Origin: an uncultured Spartobacteria bacterium
GTDB lineage: Bacteria > Verrucomicrobiota > Verrucomicrobiia > Chthoniobacterales > Chthoniobacteraceae
Direction of reading: 5' to 3'
Assembly (NCBI GenBank): GCA_903901425.1
Contig: CAIURC010000158.1
Location: forward strand, 1-64,000
DNA length: 64,000 nucleotides
The stretch's first letter is position 1. Each line of letters begins with the position of its first letter. Below are positions 26,586-34,179 of this stretch, piece after piece. The notes below the pieces were generated by a model that was not told the origin of the DNA, did no database searches, and saw nothing but the letters and a program-made list of their open reading frames with translations. Position numbers and translations under genes: made by a program.

Positions 26586-26642
26586 ATGCCCTCGCAAACC
26601 ACCGAAGCCGCCCTGGAAGCCTGCATTGAACGGACCGGCTAG
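26586..26642 (+). pseudogene. hsdR 5' remnant, second copy (18 codons then stop)
   Basis: The frame MPSQTTEAALEACIERTG ends in TAG. At DNA level it is closely similar to the start of the first remnant at about 25142-25180 over roughly 38 bases. Together the two flank the AlbA_2 gene as imperfect direct repeats. This copy retains the correct ATG 3 bases after the AlbA_2 stop, as in an intact operon where hsdR would follow. Confidence 0.7.
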
Positions 26643-26709
26643 AACGTGTCCGGCGTTTGGGTCAGAGGTCAGACATTGGGGGTCAGGGTGCAAATCTTTA
26701 CAGTTTCCC

Positions 26710-26774
26710 TCTCTCCTCTGGCCCCAATCCGCTCTCCAACCGTTTCCCGCAGCCCGGCCGAAAAAACAAATGCC
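26710..26774 (+). repeat. 65-bp dispersed repeat, copy 3
   Basis: Third copy of the family at 15749-15814 and 16706-16770, same orientation, beginning TCTCTCCTCTGGCCCCAATC and ending GAAAAAACAAATGCC. It lies right behind the hsdR remnants and the AlbA_2 gene and before the end of the feo operon. Confidence 0.85.
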
Positions 26775-26852
26775 TCGCAATAGGTGCCGCCCACCTCCGT
26801 GCCAGATGCGGCACGGGCACCGGAGGCCGATCCCGGCAAAATGTAAGCCGGC

Positions 26853-27008
26853 TCAGGCCCGTTTTTGGCTGGCTGACAGGGAATTCTTTTTCCCGCAGCA
26901 ACTGCCACACGCCTTTCCAGAGCCCTTCCGGAGAGCGCTCCAGACGAAAAATCCGCAGGCGAGACCGATGCCGAGGCAGACCAGGAACTGATCGAGCATG
27001 GGGTTCAT
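26853..27008 (-). CDS. FeoB-associated Cys-rich membrane protein
   Basis: 51 residues: one hydrophobic helix (QFLVCLGIGLACGFFVWSAL) followed by KACGSCCGKKNS, the Cys cluster typical of the small FeoB-associated proteins. The ATG at 27008 overlaps the feoB stop by 4 bp (ATGA), which fixes the start and puts it last in the feo operon. These proteins are thought to help FeoB at the membrane; the mechanism is not established. Confidence 0.85.
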   Translation of the reverse strand: MNPMLDQFLVCLGIGLACGFFVWSALRKGSGKACGSCCGKKNSLSASQKRA

Positions 27009-29071
27009 TGGAATCCGAGGAGGCGGCCTCCCTGATAGACGACCAGCGCGGCGGTGTAGGCGAGGGCAGTCATGTAAGCGAGCTGGAACAGAGGCCACCG
27101 CCAGCCGTTGCTCTCCCGGTACACAATCGCCAGAGTGCTGACGCACTGCATGGCCAGCACGTAGAACACCATGAGTCCGATACACACCAGCGGCGTGTAA
27201 ACCAGACTGCCGTCCTCCCGCTTTTCCTCCCGCATCGTGTCCCGCAACGGCGCATCGTCGTCCTCCTCCTCCAGATTATACACGATCTTCATCGTGCCCA
27301 CAAAAACCTCCCGCGCTGCAAACGAGCCCACGAGGCCAATCCCGATTTTCCAGTCGTACCCGAGCGGCCGGATCAGCGGTTCCATTGCATGGCCCATCCT
27401 TCCGGCAAAACTCTGCGCAATTGCCTCTGCCGGTGTTGCCTCCGGGTTCTTGGGCTTCGGATAGGTCGCAAGCGCCCAGAGCAGCACCGAGAGCGCCAAG
27501 ATCACCGTCCCGGCCCGGCGCAGAAAAATCCCGGCCCGTTCGAGCATCCGGAGTGCGATGGACCGAGGGGCGGGCCAGCGGTACGGCGGCATTTCCAGAA
27601 GGAGCATGGGCGTCTCGCTCCGGAGCAGGGTCTTCTTGAACAGCCAAGCCATCGTGAATGCCGCCAGAACGCCGAGAACGTACATGGACACCATCAGCCC
27701 CACTTTCTGCCAGACGGCAGCTGCCGGAAGCAGGACCGCGATCATCAGTGAATAAACCGGCAACCGGGCCGAGCAACTCATCAACGGCGCCACCAGCATG
27801 GTTACCAGACGGTCTTTGCGCGATTCGATGGTCCGGGTCGCCATGATCCCGGGAATCGCGCACGCAAACGAACTCAGCAGCGGGATGAACGACTTGCCGT
27901 GCAGGCCCACCCGGGACATGAGCCGGTCCATCAAAAACGCCGCGCGCGCCATGTACCCGCTGTCCTCCAATAACCCGAGGAAAAAGTAGAGAATCAGGAT
28001 CTGCGGCAGGAAAATCACCACCCCGCCCACGCCCGCCACCACGCCGTCCACGAGCAGACTCCGGAAATCGCCTTCCGGCACCCGCCCGGAAAGCCAATCC
28101 CCCAGAGCACCAAACCCGGCATCGATCCAGTCCATCGGCTTCTGAGCCACCCAGAAGATGCAGAAGAACATGAGGCCCAACGTTCCCAGGAACGCCAGCC
28201 AGCCCCAGAGCGGGTGCGTCAAAAAACTGTCGAGCCGGTCAGACCAGCCGGCGTCTGGCTGTTCAGGCCGTTTCACCGCCGCATCGCAGATCTCCTGGAT
28301 CCACGCGTACCTGGCATCCACCGGAGCGGAAACCGGATCCAGTCCCTGCAAACGCAGCCTTTCCTGCGCCTCACGGACCGCGCCCAAGATCTTCGGATTG
28401 TACCGGCCCGGTTCGTCGCCGTTTTCCCCGTGCAACGCCAGCAGGAGCAGCGCCTCCGCCTCCGCTGCCCTCGAATCCAACCGCGCAGCGAGTTGCGCCA
28501 CCTCGCGCCGGAGGGCCTCGGGAAGGGGCGCCTGCGCGCGGGGAACACTCAGGGGATTTCGCGACACCGCCTGGCGCAGTTCCACAAGGCCTTTGCCTGC
28601 AACGGCCACCATCGGCAACACGGGCACCCCAAGACGCGCCTCCAAAACCGCCGGGTCAATCCGGATCCCGGCTTTTTCAGCCATGTCCACCATGTTGAGG
28701 ACCACGACCACGGGGAGCCCGAGTTCCAACATCTGGGCCACCAGATACAGGTTCCGCTCCAGGTTGCAGGCGTCCACCACGGCCACCACGATGTCCGGCC
28801 TTGGCTCGCCCGGCAACCGCCCCAGCAAAACGTCCCGGGCCACCGCCTCGTCCGGGGACCGCACCTGGAGGCTGTAGCTGCCCGGGAGGTCCACCAGCGT
28901 CATCGGTTCGCCGTGGCTTCCGTGGAAACTGCCTTCCTTCCGTTCCACCGTCACCCCGGGATAATTCCCCACCTTCTGCCGCAACCCAGTCAGGGCATTG
29001 AAAAGCGTGCTTTTCCCGCAATTCGGGTTGCCCGCAATTGCCACCCGCCGGACTGGGTCAGAAACGCTCAT
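27005..29071 (-). CDS. feoB: ferrous iron transport protein FeoB
   Basis: 688 residues. The N-terminal G domain has GNPNCGKSTLFNALTG (G1, residues 14-29), TLVDLPGSYSL (G3) and VVLNMVDMAEK (G4). The C-terminal membrane half has the Gate motifs FLPQILILYFFLGLLEDSGY and SCSARLPVY. It imports Fe(II) across the inner membrane coupled to GTP hydrolysis. It lies after two feoA genes and overlaps the small Cys-rich gene, so all four form one operon. Confidence 0.97.
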   Translation of the reverse strand: MSVSDPVRRVAIAGNPNCGKSTLFNALTGLRQKVGNYPGVTVERKEGSFHGSHGEPMTLVDLPGSYSLQVRSPDEAVARDVLLGRLPGEPRPDIVVAVVDACNLERNLYLVAQMLELGLPVVVVLNMVDMAEKAGIRIDPAVLEARLGVPVLPMVAVAGKGLVELRQAVSRNPLSVPRAQAPLPEALRREVAQLAARLDSRAAEAEALLLLALHGENGDEPGRYNPKILGAVREAQERLRLQGLDPVSAPVDARYAWIQEICDAAVKRPEQPDAGWSDRLDSFLTHPLWGWLAFLGTLGLMFFCIFWVAQKPMDWIDAGFGALGDWLSGRVPEGDFRSLLVDGVVAGVGGVVIFLPQILILYFFLGLLEDSGYMARAAFLMDRLMSRVGLHGKSFIPLLSSFACAIPGIMATRTIESRKDRLVTMLVAPLMSCSARLPVYSLMIAVLLPAAAVWQKVGLMVSMYVLGVLAAFTMAWLFKKTLLRSETPMLLLEMPPYRWPAPRSIALRMLERAGIFLRRAGTVILALSVLLWALATYPKPKNPEATPAEAIAQSFAGRMGHAMEPLIRPLGYDWKIGIGLVGSFAAREVFVGTMKIVYNLEEEDDDAPLRDTMREEKREDGSLVYTPLVCIGLMVFYVLAMQCVSTLAIVYRESNGWRWPLFQLAYMTALAYTAALVVYQGGRLLGFQ

Positions 29072-29079
29072 CCCGAACC

Positions 29080-29316
29080 TTACGCCGGCACCACCCGGAT
29101 TCCAGCCGCGTCTTCCTTCCGCAACGAAAGATGATAGCCCCGGACCTTCAATTCCATCGGATCCCCCATCGGCGCAAACCGCACGACTTCAAACGGACAC
29201 CCCACCGTCAAACCCATCTCCTGCAACCGCTGCCGTCGGGCTGGAGGAAGATCGAACCCCGATACCTTGCCGCGTTGCCCCACTGCGTATCCGCTCAGCA
29301 ACGCCTCGGCCGTCAT
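29080..29316 (-). CDS. feoA: FeoA-domain protein (second of the pair)
   Basis: 78 residues after choosing the ATG at 29316. The SH3-like FeoA pattern is clear: VGQRGKVSGFDLPPARRQRLQEMGL, then GCPFEVVRFAPMGDPMELKVRGYHLSLRKEDA. A 35-codon upstream extension of the open frame would overlap the first feoA and is not favoured. Its start overlaps the first feoA stop by 4 bp and feoB follows 8 bases later. FeoA proteins support FeoB activity. Confidence 0.93.
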   Translation of the reverse strand: MTAEALLSGYAVGQRGKVSGFDLPPARRQRLQEMGLTVGCPFEVVRFAPMGDPMELKVRGYHLSLRKEDAAGIRVVPA

Positions 29317-29561
29317 GCACACAACGGTTCCACCTGCACCATTGCCGCAAGCTCGCGGCCAATCGCCACGCGCATCCCCAACAACGAACAAATCGTCGCC
29401 CCACCCTCCGCCACCTTGCACACCTCCGCCGACTCACAAAAACCCAATTCCCTCAGCCGAGCACACTCTGGCCGGTCCGGACACAGCGACACCACCCGGA
29501 GCTTCTGTCCGCACCGGGCCCGGGAGAGCGTCAGACAATCTGCAGGAAACGGGGTGTTCAT
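29313..29561 (-). CDS. feoA: FeoA-domain protein (first of the pair)
   Basis: 82 residues. The FeoA pattern is more divergent: GQKLRVVSLCPDRPECARLRELGFCESAEV, then GGATICSLLGMRVAIGREL. It has four Cys in the first half (residues about 9-42), unlike the other FeoA, which may bind metal or thiols. It is the first gene of the feo operon and overlaps the second feoA by 4 bp. Two operator-like sites lie just upstream. Confidence 0.85.
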   Translation of the reverse strand: MNTPFPADCLTLSRARCGQKLRVVSLCPDRPECARLRELGFCESAEVCKVAEGGATICSLLGMRVAIGRELAAMVQVEPLCA

Positions 29562-29587
29562 GGGGCTATGGGGGGATCATGCCGAAA

Positions 29588-29629
29588 CTGAGACTCTGTC
29601 GCAAGTCCGAAGTTGAGACAGATTCGCAA
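29588..29629 (-). promoter_or_regulatory. paired operator-like sites upstream of feoA-feoA-feoB
   Basis: Two 17-mers 25 bp apart, CTGAGACTCTGTCGCAA at 29588 and TTGAGACAGATTCGCAA at 29613 (plus strand). Both read TGAGAC-N4-TCGCAA, an imperfect dyad. They lie 27-68 bases upstream of the first feoA ATG. The location fits a Fur- or DtxR-type iron repressor site, but the sequence is not an exact match to a consensus known to me. Confidence 0.45.
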
Positions 29630-29673
29630 TCTCTCTTCCGAATCAACCCGTGGCAGGGCGAATTTCTTTGGGT

Positions 29674-30150
29674 TTATTCCGTGGAGACCCCGGCTTCCCC
29701 GGGGGCGGCGCCGGCGGCGTCAGCGGTTTGGACGGCCTGTTCGAAGGCCCGCCAGGCGAGAGTTGCGCACTTGACCCGCTGCGGGAACTTGCGCACGCCC
29801 TGCATGAGGCGGAGATCCCCCAGAAACCGCGGTGGATCAGGCACTTCCTTGGTCACGAGATCCTGGAACGCCGCCAGCATGGCGAGGGCTTCCTCGCGGG
29901 ATTTGCCCTTGAGTTTGGTGGTCATCAACGAGGCCGATGCCTGGCTGATTGCGCATCCCTGCCCCGTGAACTTGACCTCTTCCACACCCCCACCCGCCCC
30001 AAACCGCACCTGAAGATGGATCTCGTCCCCGCAGGACGGATTATCGCCATGGACCCGGACAGCTTCCCCTGCGATCTCCCCGAAGTTTCTGGGCCGCTTG
30101 GAGTGGTCGAGGAGGATCTGCTGGTAGAGTTCTTCAAGTTCGGCGTCCAT
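29674..30150 (-). CDS. sufU: SufU/IscU-like Fe-S cluster scaffold protein
   Basis: 158 residues. The three conserved Cys lie in NPSCGDEIHLQV, FTGQGCAISQASASLM and RVKCATLAW, with the Asp after the first Cys, as in SufU. The start is taken at the ATG 30150 (MDAELEELYQQILLDHSKRP); a GTG at 30174 gives 8 more residues. SufU is a sulfur-transfer partner or scaffold for SufS in Fe-S biogenesis. No other suf gene is adjacent. It lies upstream of the feo operon on the same strand, joining iron uptake and use. Confidence 0.92.
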   Translation of the reverse strand: MDAELEELYQQILLDHSKRPRNFGEIAGEAVRVHGDNPSCGDEIHLQVRFGAGGGVEEVKFTGQGCAISQASASLMTTKLKGKSREEALAMLAAFQDLVTKEVPDPPRFLGDLRLMQGVRKFPQRVKCATLAWRAFEQAVQTADAAGAAPGEAGVSTE

Positions 30151-30250
30151 GTCCCGGGATTTTTGCCCCGCCACCCGGGCAGGACAAGTTTTCTCGTTTC
30201 ACGGAAGCCGGCTGCCTGCCGGGAGGGTCCTGCGGCCGGGGCAACAGGGA

Positions 30251-30994
30251 TTAAAACCGGAAACTCACGCCGACCAGCGAGTAATGAAACCGGCTGAACG
30301 TGTACACGCTGTCGTTGTCGGCTCCGCCATCGAGAATCCGGTAGCCCACCCGGAACGTGAGGTTGTCGGTGGCATGCCACTGGAGCGCGGCCGAGGCATC
30401 GATGGCGTGTCCCTGGGGAGCGCCGAGGGCGTCTCCTTCAGTCAGGAGGCTGAACGGCTGCGAGAACCGCCACTGGAGCCGGTAATTCAGGAGAGGAACA
30501 AACCCGGTGTTGGAATCGTCTGCGGACCGTCCGCCTTGCCGGAGGTTCACCTCGGCGTCACGGATTTTGGCGGTGATCCCGACCCCGAACTCGACCTGCT
30601 CGTTGTGGATCAGGTTGTACCGGTACGTGAACCGGTAAGAGTCGAACCGGTAGAAACCCGTGGTGTTTGCGTCCGCGCGAAAATCGGTGCCGGCAAACCG
30701 GACGGTCCGGTCGAAACGGCCGCTGAAATCCATTTCCAAAGGGGCGTAAAGCACCGAAAGGTCATGGCGCTCCCCCAGATGCCAGGTGAATCTGCCCCGG
30801 AAAAAAGCTTGGGGATTGTCTGCATCCAGATCCTTGGCAAGGGAGAAGAACGTGCCACCCTCCTGCGGGATCTGGACGTTGGCCTTGGTGTTCCACACGG
30901 CACCGGATTCGAGATCAAACTCGAACTCCGCATCCGCGCGCGGGGTGAGAGAAAAAAGGAGCAGCGCGGTACCGGGAATAAGAAATCGGAGCAT
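30251..30994 (-). CDS. outer-membrane beta-barrel protein, unknown function
   Basis: 247 residues with signal peptide MLRFLIPGTALLLFSLTPRA. The sequence alternates polar and hydrophobic residues through many short strands (FRGRFTWHLGERHDLSVLYA, YRFTYRYNLIHNEQVEFGVG) and ends in SLVGVSFRF. The C-terminal Phe is the usual recognition signal for outer-membrane insertion. Likely a small 10-12-strand barrel. No substrate clue; the feo neighbourhood is suggestive only. Confidence 0.7.
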   Translation of the reverse strand: MLRFLIPGTALLLFSLTPRADAEFEFDLESGAVWNTKANVQIPQEGGTFFSLAKDLDADNPQAFFRGRFTWHLGERHDLSVLYAPLEMDFSGRFDRTVRFAGTDFRADANTTGFYRFDSYRFTYRYNLIHNEQVEFGVGITAKIRDAEVNLRQGGRSADDSNTGFVPLLNYRLQWRFSQPFSLLTEGDALGAPQGHAIDASAALQWHATDNLTFRVGYRILDGGADNDSVYTFSRFHYSLVGVSFRF

Positions 30995-31209
30995 TTGGAC
31001 GGGCAGCGTGTCTTAAAAAGAGAACTCCGGCAATGCATTGAGTGTTTGGGGCCCGGTTTCAGGGATATGACCCGGCCGTACATCAGGCGCGGACTCCCGG
31101 AGTCGCGCAACGCGTGAGGCCTCGGCGGTACCACTCCGCAGGCATTGGCATTGCCCTCCTGGAGGGATGGCAGATTCCTTTGCCCTCGCGGCTCCCCGGG
31201 GAAGGCTTT

Positions 31210-33966
31210 CTATTCCTCGGCTCCCGATACGGCCCGCTGCCACTCCTGCTCCAGCCGTTCCCGTTCCCCTACGGTCAACATCACCCCACCCGGCCGCGTC
31301 GCCAAAACCTCCGAGACTGCCCGCAGCCATTCCAGAAATTCTGCCTCCGGACCGGAAGCGAGTTCCCGCGCCTCCTCCCAGCAACCGGCAGCGCGCCAGT
31401 TCCTCAAGGCATCCGCCCGGAGACCGAGCCCGGCGTAAGCGGCTGCGGCCTCTGGGTGGAGTCCGCGCAGTTCGCTCAACCGGGCTGCAAACCGGGGCTG
31501 TTCATCGGCGAACCGGGTCAGGATCTCCTCCGCCTCGTCGCAACGGCGGTCCTCCAGCAGAGTCTCCACTGCCAAGGTCCGCAACCGGTCGACCTCCGCA
31601 TGGAGGGCTTCGGACCCCGGGATGAAACCGGTCAACTCGAGCCAGCCCTCCACATTGCCGCCGAACGTCGCAGCGCAGCGCGGATCCTGGGCGGCCCTCT
31701 CCAACCCTTGTCGAAGTTCCTGGCCAACACCCGAGAGCACCCCAGGCACCCAGTCCCGGTGCGCACCGGGAGAGGCCGCAAGCTCCAACAGGGCGCAGGG
31801 AGACTGGGTCCGGTCTCCCGCCCAGGCCACGAGCGCCTCGAAAACCCTGCCATCTCCCGGCTCCGTTCCGGCCCCCGGCGACTCGCCCCCGATTCGGGCC
31901 AGGACTTCTACCGCCTCCTCCAAGATTTCGTCCCGAGGAACCAGGCTACTGGGCAGCAGGAGCAAACGGGCGGCCACCGCAAGCCACGCCGAATAAGCAC
32001 GCCGGCGCGTGGCGGGATCGGCCACCGCAAGAGGCAGAGTAGGGTCTCCCAGTTTGTGCACCGCCTGCCGGACCAGTTGCCAGGACCGGCCGGGTTTTTC
32101 GTCCATCAACCGGAGTGCGTTCTCGGAACGCGCATCCACATCCGTCTCCGGGTCGCGTTCTGCGGCGGCGAGTTCCTCCAGAAGGTCATCCACCGTGAAC
32201 GGAGCGGCGTCTCCCAGAATCTTGGTGCTCAGGCCCAGAGCAGCCGGGTCGGAAACGGTATCGAGAAAGACCAGGGCTTCGACGGCCCGGCTCAGTGCCA
32301 CGCGCAGTTGATCAATCCGCCCACGCGCATCGTGCGCGGTCAGATCCGCCCCGGGGGCGGCGCGCCGGCCGAGCACGGCCTGCAGTTCCACCAGAGCCGG
32401 GCCCGGATCGAGGACACAGACGGTCTGATACTCGAGGCCCTTGGCCTGTGCCGGCGTGAGCACCGACACCGCCAGATCGTCGGGAATCCAACCCGGGAGG
32501 GTTTCGCCCGGGGTCACCGTAACCACGCCGCCCCCTTCCGACAGCCCGCGCAGCGCACGCACGGCTTCTGACCGGGAACAGGGCACATGGAAAAGACGGG
32601 CCTCCATACATTGCTTTTCGGCGGCGCACTGCCACCGGGGCCGGTGGCTCCGGGCGAGTTCGTCGTAGAATGCGCTCACCTGTTCCAGCACCCGCGCAAT
32701 CCGGGCCGGCGACCGCAGGTTTTCGCGCAAAACCAACTCCCGGGGCCGTTGAAACCCCGCGTGAGTCAGCAGCCCCTTGAATGCCGCCCACTCAAAACAG
32801 GAGGGCCGGACCGTCTGCCCCTCGTCACCGGCCACCAGCAGTTTGGGCAGGGTTTCGTTGGCCCGGCAAAACTCGAGGATCACCGATACCTCAAGCACGC
32901 TGAGATCCTGGACCTCGTCGACCACCACTCTCTCAAACCCGGCGCCGAAAACTGGAGGGATTCCGCGTTCCTTGAGCCCCCGAGCCGCTTCCCACGCAGC
33001 GGATAATTCAGGAAAAAAGTACGGAAACGCCGGGTACTCCGGATCCGCCTCCGCCACGCGCTTTTCGAACGCCTGCACACTGTGCAGGAGAGACGCGATG
33101 GCTTGGGCGTCCAGACGTCCACCTGCACCCCGCTTCCGGCGGTAATCGCCATCGCTCATCCGCATCATTCCCCCACCCTCGACCGGTGCGCTCCCCGGAT
33201 GGATCCCCCCAAGCAGCACCCCGCGCACCTCGGCAAAAAGCCCTTCCTCGAACTCTGTCCACGGACCGCGCACCGCCCGGTCCAGGCGCCGCACCCGTTG
33301 CAGAAACCGCAGCCGCGCGTCCGCGGGGGGCCGGGGCACGTCCCGGCCACAGAGTTCGCTCAGAAACGCGGGGTAATCCCGCACCACCACGTGATCTCCC
33401 GGGGCGAAGGCCGCGAAATACTCGCGGGCGCGACGGGCCAACTCCTCTGACCAGGTCAGGTAAAGGACGCGGCCGGGACAGTCCACCAGTGCGGCGTTCC
33501 AGAGGGCGCTCGTCTTTCCCGACCCTGGGGGCCCGAGGATGATCCGGACGTGGTCCGGCGACTGTGCGAACCAGCGCTGTTCCTCCGTCCAGGGGCTCTC
33601 CAGCAACTTGGCGTCTGCGAGCTCAGGCCCGGTTTTGAACTCGTAATAGTCCCCGGCACCACCCGCCAGCAACGGGCGATGATCGTCATGGTGGCGGATG
33701 GCGCGCACCACCAGGCTGCCTGCGGGAAACCCGTCGTCCTGAACCTGAACGGTCCCCTGCGGGGCCCACCAGAGGTAATAGTGGCTGCCGTTGTTTCCGC
33801 CCATGGGGGTTCTGCGCCAGCCCCGGTTGAGCGCATCGCTGCAAGCCTTCGCCACCGAAGGCCGCCCGTGTGCCGCCATCTGATGCAACACCAGGTTCAA
33901 CCGTCTGGACAACGCTTTGTCCGTGTTCGGATCACAGTCGTCCGCGTGGAGGAAGAGTCGGTGCAT
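31210..33966 (-). CDS. large UvrD-like superfamily I helicase with extra N- and C-terminal regions
   Basis: 918 residues. Walker A GPPGSGKTSAL (about residue 144), Walker B VVVDEVQDLSVLE (about 345), LLVAGDEGQTV, LTPAQAKGLEYQTV (about 510) and RVALSRAVEAL (about 555) form a UvrD/Rep-type helicase core. The first 130 residues are an additional domain (HHDDHRPLLAGGAGDYYEF region). The last 300 residues are helical-repeat-like (EEILTRFADEQPRFAARL). This layout resembles TRANK1/TPR-type SF1 helicases more than housekeeping UvrD, PcrA or Rep. The start is at the ATG 33966. It stands alone, divergent from the sensor kinase, so a role in repair or defence is open. Confidence 0.8.
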   Translation of the reverse strand: MHRLFLHADDCDPNTDKALSRRLNLVLHQMAAHGRPSVAKACSDALNRGWRRTPMGGNNGSHYYLWWAPQGTVQVQDDGFPAGSLVVRAIRHHDDHRPLLAGGAGDYYEFKTGPELADAKLLESPWTEEQRWFAQSPDHVRIILGPPGSGKTSALWNAALVDCPGRVLYLTWSEELARRAREYFAAFAPGDHVVVRDYPAFLSELCGRDVPRPPADARLRFLQRVRRLDRAVRGPWTEFEEGLFAEVRGVLLGGIHPGSAPVEGGGMMRMSDGDYRRKRGAGGRLDAQAIASLLHSVQAFEKRVAEADPEYPAFPYFFPELSAAWEAARGLKERGIPPVFGAGFERVVVDEVQDLSVLEVSVILEFCRANETLPKLLVAGDEGQTVRPSCFEWAAFKGLLTHAGFQRPRELVLRENLRSPARIARVLEQVSAFYDELARSHRPRWQCAAEKQCMEARLFHVPCSRSEAVRALRGLSEGGGVVTVTPGETLPGWIPDDLAVSVLTPAQAKGLEYQTVCVLDPGPALVELQAVLGRRAAPGADLTAHDARGRIDQLRVALSRAVEALVFLDTVSDPAALGLSTKILGDAAPFTVDDLLEELAAAERDPETDVDARSENALRLMDEKPGRSWQLVRQAVHKLGDPTLPLAVADPATRRRAYSAWLAVAARLLLLPSSLVPRDEILEEAVEVLARIGGESPGAGTEPGDGRVFEALVAWAGDRTQSPCALLELAASPGAHRDWVPGVLSGVGQELRQGLERAAQDPRCAATFGGNVEGWLELTGFIPGSEALHAEVDRLRTLAVETLLEDRRCDEAEEILTRFADEQPRFAARLSELRGLHPEAAAAYAGLGLRADALRNWRAAGCWEEARELASGPEAEFLEWLRAVSEVLATRPGGVMLTVGERERLEQEWQRAVSGAEE

Positions 33967-34179
33967 TCGGTCCGTGAAAGGTGCGCAGGAGGAAGGCGGG
34001 GGCGAATCGGGGCCGCCCGCAGCACCATGCCCCGGGGAACCGTCACAATCCAGCGGTTCCTTGGAGGAAACCTTGCCCCCAACCTGCAGACACCGGTTCA
34101 AACTTCACGTCCCGGACGGGCCCGCGAGGGTTCAAGGGTTGCGGAGGCCGCCCGGAGCGGGCTAAAAAGCGGTTCCCCC

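Noticed and set aside
25105-26775. Insertion sequence or prophage at the AlbA_2 island
   Set aside because: No transposase, integrase, terminal inverted repeats or target-site duplication were found; the direct repeats are hsdR gene starts.
30995-31209. Hairpin GCGCGGACTCC...GGAGTCGCGC as terminator of the large helicase gene
   Set aside because: There is a stem near 31089-31110 but no T-run on the relevant strand, so it was not called.
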